Shown: positions 41,330 through 50,774, counted from the first letter of the stretch. The stretch is DNA of 64,000 nucleotides from Candidatus Methanoperedens sp. (GCA_026552955.1 JAPMTS010000011.1:1-64000); one strand, 5' to 3'. Notes: generated by a model from the letters alone, not told the origin. Program-made: numbers and translations.

Positions 41330-41839
41330 ATGATAAAAAAAGAGATCAATAATTGTGAAGGACTGATCAGCATAGACTACATAGTGGGTATTTCAATATT
41401 TATTCTCTCTGTCTTTTTCCTTTTCAATATACTGACAAGCATGTTCATTCCCTTCGAATCTACATCAGATGAAGTAAAAGCAATGTCTAACAGGATAGGC
41501 GCGATACTTGTGGAGAGCCAGAGTGGGCTTATAACAAATGGATTAAGTCCAAATATCATTGATCCAGTCAGAGTTTCCGAGTTCAATGAATCTCTTAATA
41601 ATCCATTGGAATTTGATGCCAAGATGGCAGAACTGGGACTTCATTCAAATGAAACAAAATATAAATTGAATATTTCTTTAAATTATATAAATGGTAGCAT
41701 TTATATGTCCGGATCCAGTCCCATGCTTTTGGGAGGGTCGCTTTCTGACCAATTCACTAATGTGGCAAAGACATCTCGCATTGTATATCTGCCATCTGAT
41801 TCCAGGATGCTTATGCTTGAGGTGAAGGTGTGGCTATGA
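41330..41839 (+). CDS. type IV pilin-like protein 1
   Basis: 169 residues from ATG 41330 (a GTG at 41318 is possible). A short charged N-terminus is followed by CEGLISIDYIVGISIFILSV: Gly, then a hydrophobic helix with an acidic residue at +5, the class III signal layout of archaeal pilins. The ectodomain is about 130 residues with NxS/T sites. First of six consecutive genes with such N-termini. TATATC at 41281-41287 is a candidate TATA box. Confidence 0.7.
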   Translation: MIKKEINNCEGLISIDYIVGISIFILSVFFLFNILTSMFIPFESTSDEVKAMSNRIGAILVESQSGLITNGLSPNIIDPVRVSEFNESLNNPLEFDAKMAELGLHSNETKYKLNISLNYINGSIYMSGSSPMLLGGSLSDQFTNVAKTSRIVYLPSDSRMLMLEVKVWL

Positions 41840-42399
41840 TCAATGATTCAAATGCACAAATATACACCCTTGAAGGAATCGCAACTGCAATACTTATGAT
41901 AGGTGTTGTAATATTCATAGTAAAAGCGGCGCCGCTTACACCCCTTACGGCATCGTATCTTCACCAGAGCGTGGAGGAACAGATAGAAACATGGGGAAAC
42001 GATTTGCTGACGGTTATGGACTATGTTCCGGAGGTTAGTTTAAATTCACAGCTCAAGCAAAGTATTATTGACTGGAAAGGACAGGAGTTTGATGGCCAGG
42101 CACAGGTTATACCTCAAACAGTAAATTTAACCGCAAGTTCTTTAAAAGAGGTCTTTGGAAATTCCGGAATAGCATACAACCTTGAGCTTTCCTTTTCCAC
42201 ACCTTCAGGAATTTCAACAAGAGCGATGTTATGGAATGGAAGACCTTCTGATAATGCGGTGATAGCAAGCAGGAAAATAATTCTCCATGATGAAGATATG
42301 AGCACGAATCCCACTCTTTCTGCGATCATACCTGATATGGACACGTTCACAAAATTTTACAATATGGTTGATGTGAGGTTAACATTATGGTGGATCTAA
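41836..42399 (+). CDS. type IV pilin-like protein 2 (DUF7288-like)
   Basis: 187 residues. ATG 41836 gives the classical ATGA overlap with the preceding stop; GTG 41830 is the alternative. The N-terminus NAQIYTLEGIATAILMIGVV, followed by LTPLTASYLHQSVEEQ, closely follows the haloarchaeal DUF7288 pattern (AQAHTLE plus hydrophobic helix plus TPLTAS). Those genes sit in archaeal pilus clusters beside a PilB/TadA ATPase, which is not seen here. Confidence 0.75.
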   Translation: MINDSNAQIYTLEGIATAILMIGVVIFIVKAAPLTPLTASYLHQSVEEQIETWGNDLLTVMDYVPEVSLNSQLKQSIIDWKGQEFDGQAQVIPQTVNLTASSLKEVFGNSGIAYNLELSFSTPSGISTRAMLWNGRPSDNAVIASRKIILHDEDMSTNPTLSAIIPDMDTFTKFYNMVDVRLTLWWI

Positions 42400-44048
42400 A
42401 ATCGAATGAAAGCGGGCAGTTGATGCTCCTTACCGGTTTATTGATCATTCTGCAGGTAATAATTTACACGACTTTACTTAACAATTTGATATTTACGAAT
42501 AACATGCCTTCAAGCGGACTTGACATATCCAAATATGATATTCGGGAAATAAGGTCATTGACTGAGGTAGATATTAAGAAGGCAGCTAACTATGCCAATA
42601 CCAGTGTTTCTGATCCTACCAACCAGACCTTGGTAGAGAATTATTTTATGAGTTACATATACAATTATTCCAATTCAGTAAATAAAATGTATTCGAACAG
42701 GGGTGCATCTGTTGAAATTTTGCTTAATAATGTGACATTCAACATGACCACAAGCAAATTAACCGCCAATAAATATTTCATAGAACGAAGAATCGAAACA
42801 TTTCCCGTTGGTTCTCTCATAATACCAATGGATGGGAACCAGACAAATATGATGAAAACATATGGGCTGATATTTAAAATTGTAGATGATACAAATGCTT
42901 CGGGACTGAGCAGTATCCGTATTCCAGTATATGAGTTATTACAGAATCCGGTAAACAGTACCGTTCCTGGTTTTTACAGTTCGATCTACACAGATAATAA
43001 TGCCTCTATCACTGTTGACAACATTGTGCAATACAGGAACTATTCAGGGGGACCTTTCGTAATAAGTAACAGTTCTATCAATGAAATTTCAAGGCAGATG
43101 ATTTTGGACGAAGCTTCAAACAAGGGCATCACGGTCCATGAATTAAAGGAACAATACACACATAATTACACGGTAAAAATGGTCGTTCCCCCCAGAGTTG
43201 CGTTTTTTGCAAGCTCAAATGTTGAACTGATGCAGCAGTATTATATCAATAGCGATGTCCCTGTTACGCAGCTTAACCAGACAGAAATAACAGGAGGAAA
43301 TCTGACACAGTTCGACATACTGACAATACCACATGAAGATATGACTGGTTTCCCTAATATCATCAATCCCATCGTAGGGTGGGTTGCAAATGGGGGAGTA
43401 ACACATATTGAATGTGCTGGAACGGATACTATGGATGATGCCATTGAAGCAAATGCAATTGCCGGGCCTGCAAAACCATGGTATGGGTTTATAGGCATCA
43501 CCAGATCAGATGAATTACCCAATGGTACAAATATCCCCTATCCCGGAATCAAGCTGCTGGACAATTCAACACTTTCATATAACAACTCTCCACCAATGCC
43601 GCTTTCCGGATTATCAGACCCGGGCGCGCCATATAATCCATTGACCCAGTCAAGTATAACAAATGGGACTTACGGTACAAACAACGGATTGACAAAGGCA
43701 TTTTCCCTTCGCAATGCCGGTGAAGTTAATCCTGCCACGAATATTCTGGGGTATGCCGTAAAATCCGATGGAACTGTCTTGAACGGGGATTATGACGATG
43801 ATGGAATCAGCGAACCGCAGCTGATGTATCTTGAAGCGCCATACGATAATGGGCTTGTTATTTATGTAGCAGGGCATAACCTGTCTGAACGCAATCCCAG
43901 TGGTGAGAGGTTAATATTTGAATCCTTTTTTGCAGCTTCGATGCGAAATCAGGAGATCACCGTCGTTTCTGCAAAAAATATAAATGTTACTATAAAATAT
44001 TCTGATGGAAAAATGAATTATTCTGATACTTTCCTCATCAACATATGA
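42387..44048 (+). CDS. type IV pilin-like protein 3 with amidotransferase-like ectodomain
   Basis: 553 residues. N-terminus NESGQLMLLTGLLIILQVII, a pilin-type helix following Gly. An ectodomain with many NxS/T sites follows. From about residue 270 a Rossmann-like segment, PPRVAFFASSNVELMQQYY, FDILTIPHEDM and WVANGGVTHIECAGTD, resembles the flavodoxin/class I glutamine-amidotransferase-like fold (DUF4350-type) with a Cys after the strand. The C-terminal part includes YDDDGISEPQLMYLEAPYDN and HNLSE. Overlaps the previous gene by 13 bases. Confidence 0.7.
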   Translation: MVDLKSNESGQLMLLTGLLIILQVIIYTTLLNNLIFTNNMPSSGLDISKYDIREIRSLTEVDIKKAANYANTSVSDPTNQTLVENYFMSYIYNYSNSVNKMYSNRGASVEILLNNVTFNMTTSKLTANKYFIERRIETFPVGSLIIPMDGNQTNMMKTYGLIFKIVDDTNASGLSSIRIPVYELLQNPVNSTVPGFYSSIYTDNNASITVDNIVQYRNYSGGPFVISNSSINEISRQMILDEASNKGITVHELKEQYTHNYTVKMVVPPRVAFFASSNVELMQQYYINSDVPVTQLNQTEITGGNLTQFDILTIPHEDMTGFPNIINPIVGWVANGGVTHIECAGTDTMDDAIEANAIAGPAKPWYGFIGITRSDELPNGTNIPYPGIKLLDNSTLSYNNSPPMPLSGLSDPGAPYNPLTQSSITNGTYGTNNGLTKAFSLRNAGEVNPATNILGYAVKSDGTVLNGDYDDDGISEPQLMYLEAPYDNGLVIYVAGHNLSERNPSGERLIFESFFAASMRNQEITVVSAKNINVTIKYSDGKMNYSDTFLINI

Positions 44049-44057
44049 TGTGAGACC

Positions 44058-45827
44058 ATGACATTTTCAAACATTTTAAAAAATGAATCTGGCGCCAGCA
44101 CTGTAATTGAGACAGTACTCCTTTTTGCCATTTCCGTTATTTTCCTTGGTATTATTTATACTTCATTCCAGGGATTGAATGATAGACAGACCGAGATAGT
44201 GATGAAGGAACAATACCTTTCAATTGGTAATGATATTGCCAATAAGATATCAGACATGACCATTTATGCAAAAGCAAGTCTTTCAGATGGGGCGACAATT
44301 AATATCCAATCTGATATTTATATGCCATTACTAATTGCTGATAATCCTTATTCAGTTAAAATGGCCACCGGTAAAATAATATTTGAGTCAACGGGCGGCC
44401 CATACGTTAAGGTAAATATTCCCATAAGCAATGATATCAATATTGCTGATAATAGTACAATATTCAGTACAGGTGATACATTTGAATTGATGTATGATTC
44501 GCAAAGTGGAGCAATCTTTTTTTCAGAGGGTGGAGTCATCCCCCCACCCGATTTTAATGCGCCCACAATTTCGTTCATATCACCCGATGAAGAAGAAATC
44601 ATCAGTAATACCACATTTATAAATGTCTCAACATGGGATGATGTAGGCGTTACTAAAGTGCAATATTATGTAGATGAAATTTATCAATACACTTCGGGGG
44701 AAGATTGGTTATGGGATACAACAACAATGTCTGATGGGACCTATAATGTAACTGCTATTGCATACGATTCAGCAGGCCATTCAAAAGCTGCGACACGGAA
44801 ATTTACATTAAACAATGGGATATCTTTTCCCCCGGCAATAACTATCATTTCTCCGACAGATAATGAATCCACTGATTTTCGAAGGCCAGTAATAAAATTC
44901 AAGATAACGGATGATATCGGGATAGATTTTGGCTCGATCATTCTTTTAGTTGATGGCGTTAACAGGATATCAAATGTGACTTTTTCAACTGTTAACACCA
45001 AATTAACCACCCTGACCTACATTCCTTCGAGTAATATGAACATCTCTGATCATAGTGTAGAAGTGCATGTTAATGATACGGATGGGACAATTCATGAAAC
45101 CGTAGCTTATTGGGATTTTACCATCGATGCCATAATAGATTCAGATAATCCCGCAGTATCGATAGATTGGCCGGGAATGGATTCTGACCTGGTGCCCGGC
45201 AGTGTGGTAAAAATGACATATACTGCCTCAGACGCAAGTTCCGGCATTGACAATATTACCCTTAATGTGACACGTAATGATGGTTTGTTCTATACTCATT
45301 TTCAACAGGTTGCAGAATATCCCATTATTATTAAGAATACCGGTTCAATAAGCTGGCCATTTGACCCTGATATTTTAATTGAGGGCAAGAATTATACCTA
45401 TAATATGAAAGTTTATGATAGAAGCGGAAAAAACAAAAGTGCCACTGCCGGGCCTTTCAAAGTCCTGTCGACAGGGCAGGCAAGTAAATTAGTTGAGGAT
45501 ACTGGCAGTGTGTCAGTTGCAGGCACTCAGGTGAATAACATCCAGATAAAGAAAAGCAGTGGCACTGTATCTCTTTCGAAAATCACTGTTATTTGGACTC
45601 CAACAAACAGTTCACAAAAAATTACACGTATTGATATTGACGGCAGTACATATTGGAATGGCAATAGTGAATCTGGGATTGTATTGACTTTAACATCACC
45701 ATATACTGTGAGGAGTTCATTTAAATCAATTGATTTGAGTTTTAATTATAGTATGTCAGGTAAAGCATTCACCATTGTTTTCCAGATGAGCGATTCAACA
45801 ACAAAGACCATTACATTTAATACTTGA
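44058..45827 (+). CDS. type IV pilin-like protein 4 with Ig-like domains
   Basis: 589 residues. Pilin-type N-terminus NESGASTVIETVLLFAISVI with Glu at +5 of the helix. A pilin-like head (to about 155) precedes three Ig-like domains of ~90-110 residues, beginning near PTISFISPDEEEI, PAITIISPTDNES and PAVSIDWPGMDSD, as in archaeal and bacterial cell-surface proteins. A final beta-rich domain follows. The length is extreme for a pilin, suggesting a tip or adhesive minor subunit. Confidence 0.7.
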   Translation: MTFSNILKNESGASTVIETVLLFAISVIFLGIIYTSFQGLNDRQTEIVMKEQYLSIGNDIANKISDMTIYAKASLSDGATINIQSDIYMPLLIADNPYSVKMATGKIIFESTGGPYVKVNIPISNDINIADNSTIFSTGDTFELMYDSQSGAIFFSEGGVIPPPDFNAPTISFISPDEEEIISNTTFINVSTWDDVGVTKVQYYVDEIYQYTSGEDWLWDTTTMSDGTYNVTAIAYDSAGHSKAATRKFTLNNGISFPPAITIISPTDNESTDFRRPVIKFKITDDIGIDFGSIILLVDGVNRISNVTFSTVNTKLTTLTYIPSSNMNISDHSVEVHVNDTDGTIHETVAYWDFTIDAIIDSDNPAVSIDWPGMDSDLVPGSVVKMTYTASDASSGIDNITLNVTRNDGLFYTHFQQVAEYPIIIKNTGSISWPFDPDILIEGKNYTYNMKVYDRSGKNKSATAGPFKVLSTGQASKLVEDTGSVSVAGTQVNNIQIKKSSGTVSLSKITVIWTPTNSSQKITRIDIDGSTYWNGNSESGIVLTLTSPYTVRSSFKSIDLSFNYSMSGKAFTIVFQMSDSTTKTITFNT

Positions 45828-46546
45828 TGAATATGAGAAATTTTATAAGATCAGAACGGGCGGTTTCAGAGGCGTTAAGTTTCCTTATGATGATGGGACT
45901 ATTACTGGCCTCTGGTGCCGGGATCTTCATAGTCGGGAAACCTTTGATCGAAAATTCACAAAGATCTGTTCATTTCCTGGAGATGGATCAGAGCTTTGCG
46001 CTCTTAGCCCAGAACCTGGATAAGGTCGGGTATGACCGCGGGCCTTTGAGGGTAACTGAATTGAAAGAAAAAGACGGGACGATATCAATAGTCCGGGAAA
46101 GCATGATAACCATTGATGGAATACCTTTTTCAATGGGTTCTCTTGAATATACATATGAGAATAAAACTATTGCTTATGAAAATGGCGGCCTGTGGACAAA
46201 ATACTCAAATGGCGCCGTAATAATGAAAGGAAAACCAAGAATTTCCCTGGGAAATGTTACGACCATACCCATTATTGAACTTATGGGGGATGCTTCCCTC
46301 GGCGGAGAAGGACTATTCAGGGTGAGTGCAAAGGGCTATTCATCAACATTCACTACTATAACGCCTGCAGGCGGCACGATTCAATTAGTTATCAAGAGTA
46401 ACTATTACAGGGGCTGGGCAAGTTATCTTTCCGATGAGGGCGCCTTGGATATAAGTCTTGATGATGCAAACCAGACAGTCTATTCCAATATTACGGCAAA
46501 TACATTGAATATCTATCAAAATCAGGTTCTCATTAAAATATTGTGA
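45827..46546 (+). CDS. type IV pilin-like protein 5 (DUF7289-like)
   Basis: 239 residues from ATG 45827, one base overlapping the previous stop (TGATG). N-terminus RSERAVSEALSFLMMMGLLL, close to the archaeal DUF7289/archaellin-like pattern (ravSe followed by a hydrophobic helix). The ectodomain is beta-rich, with GNVTTIPIIELMGDASLGGE and SNYYRGWASYLSDEGALD. The last motif recurs in the next gene as SDYYKAWKKYIEERTEAD, so the two are paralogues. Confidence 0.72.
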   Translation: MNMRNFIRSERAVSEALSFLMMMGLLLASGAGIFIVGKPLIENSQRSVHFLEMDQSFALLAQNLDKVGYDRGPLRVTELKEKDGTISIVRESMITIDGIPFSMGSLEYTYENKTIAYENGGLWTKYSNGAVIMKGKPRISLGNVTTIPIIELMGDASLGGEGLFRVSAKGYSSTFTTITPAGGTIQLVIKSNYYRGWASYLSDEGALDISLDDANQTVYSNITANTLNIYQNQVLIKIL

Positions 46547-46549
46547 GTT

Positions 46550-47908
46550 ATGAATACATCAAATATCAAGAGTTTCAAATCCGAAGATGCAGTTTCCGAG
46601 GTAATTGGTTATTCCCTCTTATTGGCGATTCTAGTAGTTTCGGTGGCATTTACCGTTGTTCTTTCCTATCCTGAACTTGCATATATGAAAGAATCTTCTT
46701 ATGATGAAATCGCATCCCAATCATTATCTGTATTTGCTTCAAAGAACAGTATGGCGGCATTTGGTATGTCACCCTCCCAACTCACGAGGATCGAACTCAA
46801 TGGCGCAACTTTGATCGCGAGAAATGATTCAAACAACTGGATTAAAATTGAGGTGATAAATTCATCCGGATATTCTTTAGTAATTCTAAATCAGTCATTT
46901 GGCAGTGTAGATTACAAATTTGGCGACACTCTGATCTCTTATGAAGGAGGAGGATTGTTCCGAAAATATCATTCGAATGATTCTTTGATGATCTCTCCCC
47001 CACAGTTCCATTATAACGGTGAAACACTTACTCTTCCTCTGATCATTGTGAATAATTCAGTATCAACAGGAGGAAAAGGAGTAGTCAATATTTATTCCAA
47101 ATCCGCTAACCTGCCTGTTACTATCTACCCCAATCTGACATCAGATCAAAAGCTGGTGAATCCATTAAGCAACAAGCAAATAAAAATCAGGTTAAAAAGT
47201 GATTACTACAAAGCATGGAAAAAATATATAGAGGAGAGAACAGAAGCAGATACTTTGGTAAATGACGTTACACATGAAGTCGTGGTCTCGCTTAATTCGA
47301 AAACTTCTGATGAGTTTTCGAACTTAGTGATGCCGATTGAAATAATGGGCATGAATTATACAAATACTACTCCGTTGAACAAATTTGCTTTTGATTTGAG
47401 AAATGTTGACAATAACTTGAATATGATTATGCGGGCGCCTGATCCTGATTCAGATGATTTTATATTACAAATACAAAAAAGAGGAGGAATGGGTACAACA
47501 GGCGTGGATATAACAGTAACTTACATGGATGAGTCATGGAAGTCGGAAACTGAAGCATTGATTTGGGGAAGTAATGCGACTATTGATCTACTGAATGTAT
47601 CTTCGATGGCATATTATATATCTTCAACGGCATCAACAACATGGCTCAACGAAACTCCCCCATTTAATGGAACATACGACAATGCAGGAAATGATGGTCC
47701 GGTAAATCTCAGCGTAATTATTCAGCATTATATGAAAAAATTAAGTGAGGATGGTTCTTTTAGCCTATATGTCGGAGAAAAAACTCCGGTAAAATGGATG
47801 GGGTTCACAGAAAGCGGATCAAGTTATGTTCTTGATTATGATATAAAACCACCCCGACTCACCTATTTGCATATCGTACAACATGATGTAGATATTGGGT
47901 TCAGCTAA
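46550..47908 (+). CDS. type IV pilin-like protein 6 (DUF7289-like)
   Basis: 452 residues. N-terminus KSEDAVSEVIGYSLLLAILV, again Glu at +5. Its first 230 residues parallel the preceding protein (SYEGGGLFRKY against AYENGGLWTKY; LKSDYYKAWKKYIEE against IKSNYYRGWASYLSD). The extra C-terminal ~200 residues form a second beta-rich domain with no family recognised. Last gene of the cluster, convergent with rpl11. Confidence 0.72.
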   Translation: MNTSNIKSFKSEDAVSEVIGYSLLLAILVVSVAFTVVLSYPELAYMKESSYDEIASQSLSVFASKNSMAAFGMSPSQLTRIELNGATLIARNDSNNWIKIEVINSSGYSLVILNQSFGSVDYKFGDTLISYEGGGLFRKYHSNDSLMISPPQFHYNGETLTLPLIIVNNSVSTGGKGVVNIYSKSANLPVTIYPNLTSDQKLVNPLSNKQIKIRLKSDYYKAWKKYIEERTEADTLVNDVTHEVVVSLNSKTSDEFSNLVMPIEIMGMNYTNTTPLNKFAFDLRNVDNNLNMIMRAPDPDSDDFILQIQKRGGMGTTGVDITVTYMDESWKSETEALIWGSNATIDLLNVSSMAYYISSTASTTWLNETPPFNGTYDNAGNDGPVNLSVIIQHYMKKLSEDGSFSLYVGEKTPVKWMGFTESGSSYVLDYDIKPPRLTYLHIVQHDVDIGFS

Positions 47909-47962
47909 ACGAAAAAACAATAGTATTTCGATATCCAGATCAAGTAATAAAGAACAAAAAAA

Positions 47963-48445
47963 TCATTTCGGCTCGGAGAATTCCGAGTCGAATTTACCGC
48001 TATTTATGGCCGCTATTGCTTCCTTGGGTTTTAATCCTTCAAAGGTTACACCCAGGGGAACACATGAACCCACGATCTCTTTTACTGAACCTTTTAATGA
48101 TTTTGCCAGAGTATCGCTCTGTTTCATCTTAGCGATCTTTATGGCCTGTTTTGCCGTGATATTGCCAACAGTTTGAGTATTCGGTGTACCTGAACCCTTT
48201 TCGATGCCAGCCTCTTTTATTATGAGCGCCGATGTCGGGGGAGTTCCCACAGTTATTGTGAATTGTTTCTTATCATCAATAATTACTTTGATAGGTACCT
48301 GCATTCCCTTGAAAGCAGCTGTCTGTTCATTTATCTTATCTATTATTGCCTTTACATTTACGCCAAGCGGCCCTAGTGAAGGACCCAATGGCGGACCTGC
48401 GGATGCTGAACCGCCGGAAACCAATGCTTCTACAACGCTAACCAT
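47963..48445 (-). CDS. rpl11: ribosomal protein L11 (uL11)
   Basis: 160 residues: VEALVSGGSASAGPPLGPSL at the N-terminus, the rRNA-binding C-terminal domain after KGSGTPNTQTVGNITAKQAI, and a short acidic tail. Part of the GTPase-associated centre. In many archaea L1, L10 and L12 follow; here the next downstream DNA is the convergent pilin-like operon, so that set is elsewhere. Confidence 0.95.
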   Translation of the reverse strand: MVSVVEALVSGGSASAGPPLGPSLGPLGVNVKAIIDKINEQTAAFKGMQVPIKVIIDDKKQFTITVGTPPTSALIIKEAGIEKGSGTPNTQTVGNITAKQAIKIAKMKQSDTLAKSLKGSVKEIVGSCVPLGVTFEGLKPKEAIAAINSGKFDSEFSEPK

Positions 48446-48466
48446 TTTTACTATCTCCTGTTATTA

Positions 48467-48934
48467 TTATTTCTCTTCTTCTTCTCGTTTCAATATGCGA
48501 ACATTATCACCGCGAACTGTTACAGGGATGGGGACCATCGCCTCGAACAATTCAACCGTAATCTCTTCATGAGTTGAATCAATCCTTTTAACTCTTGCTT
48601 TTTCTCCCTTGAAGGGACCGGATATCAGTTCCACAATACTTCCTTCGGTAATTCCCGTAACTGATAGTTTGGGGATAAGGAAATGTGAAATTTCCTCAAA
48701 ACTGGATTGGCCTTTGATCATTGCCCTGGCATGGGGAACATTCTGAATGACCTCATCTACCGCTTCCGGACTTGCCGCTTCCACAAGAACATAGCCTTTT
48801 AATTCATCAGGGGCAAGGACTGCATGAACTCCCAGATGTTCTTTTTTGGCAACTTTCTCTATAAGATTCGCCACCGTCCGTTCCTGATTCGCTGTTGTCT
48901 TGATAACAAATATGGCGGCAGCTTCCTCGTTCAT
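48467..48934 (-). CDS. spt5: transcription elongation factor Spt5 (NusG family)
   Basis: 155 residues from ATG 48932-48934, which overlaps the secE stop as ATGA; an ATG 9 bases upstream is the alternative. NGN domain IFVIKTTANQERTVANLIEK and KOW domain ISGPFKGEKARVKRID. Binds the polymerase clamp and raises processivity. Confidence 0.93.
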   Translation of the reverse strand: MNEEAAAIFVIKTTANQERTVANLIEKVAKKEHLGVHAVLAPDELKGYVLVEAASPEAVDEVIQNVPHARAMIKGQSSFEEISHFLIPKLSVTGITEGSIVELISGPFKGEKARVKRIDSTHEEITVELFEAMVPIPVTVRGDNVRILKREEEEK

Positions 48935-49128
48935 GTAAACCATCCCGGCATTACTGTTATTAAAATATAAATGATAAAACCTATGAATCCTACCAAAAGT
49001 ATTCCTGCACCTGCTACTTTTGCAATCACTGAAAATTCCTCTTTTGAGGGTTTCCTGGTGAGCTTGAGCACCCTGATATATTCACTCAATTTCAGAGAAA
49101 TATTCCCAATTTCTTTATCTTCGAACAA
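48931..49128 (-). CDS. secE: preprotein translocase subunit SecE (Sec61 gamma)
   Basis: 65 residues: an amphipathic N-terminal helix LSEYIRVLKLTRKPSKEEF then one membrane helix, the usual archaeal SecE layout. The only in-frame start is TTG 49126-49128; a stop lies three codons upstream. The secE-spt5-rpl11 order is conserved in archaea. Confidence 0.88.
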   Translation of the reverse strand: MFEDKEIGNISLKLSEYIRVLKLTRKPSKEEFSVIAKVAGAGILLVGFIGFIIYILITVMPGWFT

Positions 49129-49239
49129 TATTTTTCACATCCATGATTTTAATGATTACAATGATAAATATAAAAGCTATCCTAAAATAATAGCAGTCTA
49201 TAATTATACTCCACATAAAAATAGTTTTCGATTAAGTTA

Positions 49240-50112
49240 TTAATCGATCTGATCCATCAGATATTCAGTTATGCCGATGGTGACATCCACCCCGCACGCC
49301 TCAAAGATGCCTTTTCCTGAGGGCGTTCCATTGATCTCAAGGACATAAGACCTGTCACCTTCGATAATATCCACACCCGCATAGGAGGTTCCAATAACTT
49401 TTGCGGCTTTCAGGCTTAATCTTTCCTGTTCGGCCGTCAATTTGCAGGATTTTGCATTACCACCCTGGCTCAGGTTATTGATCCAGCTCCCGTGTGGCGC
49501 TATCCTGTAAATTGAACCTGACACTTTATTATTCACAACAAATACCCTGATGTCCCTGCCGGGATTAGGGATAAACTCCTGTAAATATACAAAACCGTCT
49601 TTTTCAAGCAGCCCATTGAGTTTTTGCATTCCCATTTCATCGTTTTTCACGCATTCTACCCCAATCCCCTTATACCCAAACACAGGCTTCACAACGGCGC
49701 GCCCGAAAGACACCAATGCCAGAAGCGCTTCCTCCCGGCTATTTGTCACCAGGGTTCGTGGAGTTTCGATCCCATTCTTGCGGAACATATAACTTGATAC
49801 ATATTTATTGGCTGATCTCATTATGGAAACAGGTGAATTGATGACGGCAATCCCAAGCTCTTCAAGCTGGCAGAGAATATCGAATCTGAAAGAAACATCA
49901 TTTCGTGTCGCAGGCCCAAGGTCTCTCACGATAATAGCGTCAAGTGTTGTAAGATCTTTTTTTCCCGAATAAAATTTACCCGATGAAAGATCTGAAGTCG
50001 CTTCACTGAAGCTAAAAGTCAGGGCCTGCGCCCCGGATCGAGTAACGGAATTAGAAAGGGCAATGCCAGTCCAATCTGTCGGATCTGTTACCAGGATACC
50101 TATCCTTTTCAT
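49240..50112 (-). CDS. mptN: RimK-family ATP-grasp ligase, MptN-like
   Basis: 290 residues of the RimK ATP-grasp fold: RIGILVTDPTDWTGIAL, the ATP-binding VVKPVFGYKGIGV and a Mg/ATP site near YVLEINGTPSGKG. Methanogen members (MJ0620, MptN) add glutamate to tetrahydromethanopterin to form tetrahydrosarcinapterin. That assignment rests on similarity and fits the taxonomic context; coenzyme F420 ligase CofF is the closest alternative. Its start overlaps the end of the DUF434 gene by 4 bases. Confidence 0.8.
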   Translation of the reverse strand: MKRIGILVTDPTDWTGIALSNSVTRSGAQALTFSFSEATSDLSSGKFYSGKKDLTTLDAIIVRDLGPATRNDVSFRFDILCQLEELGIAVINSPVSIMRSANKYVSSYMFRKNGIETPRTLVTNSREEALLALVSFGRAVVKPVFGYKGIGVECVKNDEMGMQKLNGLLEKDGFVYLQEFIPNPGRDIRVFVVNNKVSGSIYRIAPHGSWINNLSQGGNAKSCKLTAEQERLSLKAAKVIGTSYAGVDIIEGDRSYVLEINGTPSGKGIFEACGVDVTIGITEYLMDQID

Positions 50113-50774
50113 AATACTCCCTGAATTCTTCCCGCTTCTGCAATCTTTGTTTTAAGATAAGGGATTTCGCATATCATGCAAAAAAGAAAATTTACGACTT
50201 TTTCGGCGGCATCTATTATCACACCGTCACTTGAAGCCACAATATAATGAGAAACTTTCAAATCATGATCTACCTGTCTTGAAGTATTGGCATTTCCTTT
50301 CAATCCTGATCTCACAATTTTTTCAAAAAGCATTTTCGCAAGCTCACCACTTTTACTGATCTGGGAATCAAAGATGAAAAATACGTGTGAAGGGCTTTTC
50401 TCTTTCAAGAACGATAAAATCAATTCTATGGCCTTATAGGTATTCTGTGAAGTCCTGAAATTCCTGGATACTCCCTTTATGTCCCTTATAACCCCGTCAT
50501 CACACAGGATTGCCTTTTTCTCAAGGATACTTTCCATCCCGATAATGATATTATACCCGTCAATTATGATATCCTCCCCTCGAATATTATCGCAGGGCAG
50601 GAATTTTTGTCGTCTTTTTTCGCAGATAGAACCCGCGATTACTGTCCTTGAAAGAATATGCCTTGAATCCCCATCCAGCCTGTAGTGATCGCACACGAAT
50701 CCCACAGCACTTTTAGGCGGGTATCCGTTGTCAAGAAGATACCTGATATCGACGGCTGCTTTCTTTAAGCTCAT
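50109..50774 (-). CDS. DUF434-domain protein
   Basis: 221 residues. The N-terminal part, AAVDIRYLLDNGYPPKSAVG plus FVCDHYRLD, is the archaeal DUF434 domain. The middle contains DIIIDGYNIIIGMESILEKK and FFIFDSQISKSGE, consistent with an alpha/beta nuclease-like or PIN-like fold that also holds aspartates. Function unknown. It sits between pelA and mptN with 4-base overlaps on each side, so it is made with them. Confidence 0.8.
   Translation of the reverse strand: MSLKKAAVDIRYLLDNGYPPKSAVGFVCDHYRLDGDSRHILSRTVIAGSICEKRRQKFLPCDNIRGEDIIIDGYNIIIGMESILEKKAILCDDGVIRDIKGVSRNFRTSQNTYKAIELILSFLKEKSPSHVFFIFDSQISKSGELAKMLFEKIVRSGLKGNANTSRQVDHDLKVSHYIVASSDGVIIDAAEKVVNFLFCMICEIPYLKTKIAEAGRIQGVL

Noticed and set aside
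48771-48900. L11/Spt5 antisense frames as small genes
   Set aside because: They mirror conserved ribosomal and Spt5 codons and carry no initiation signals.
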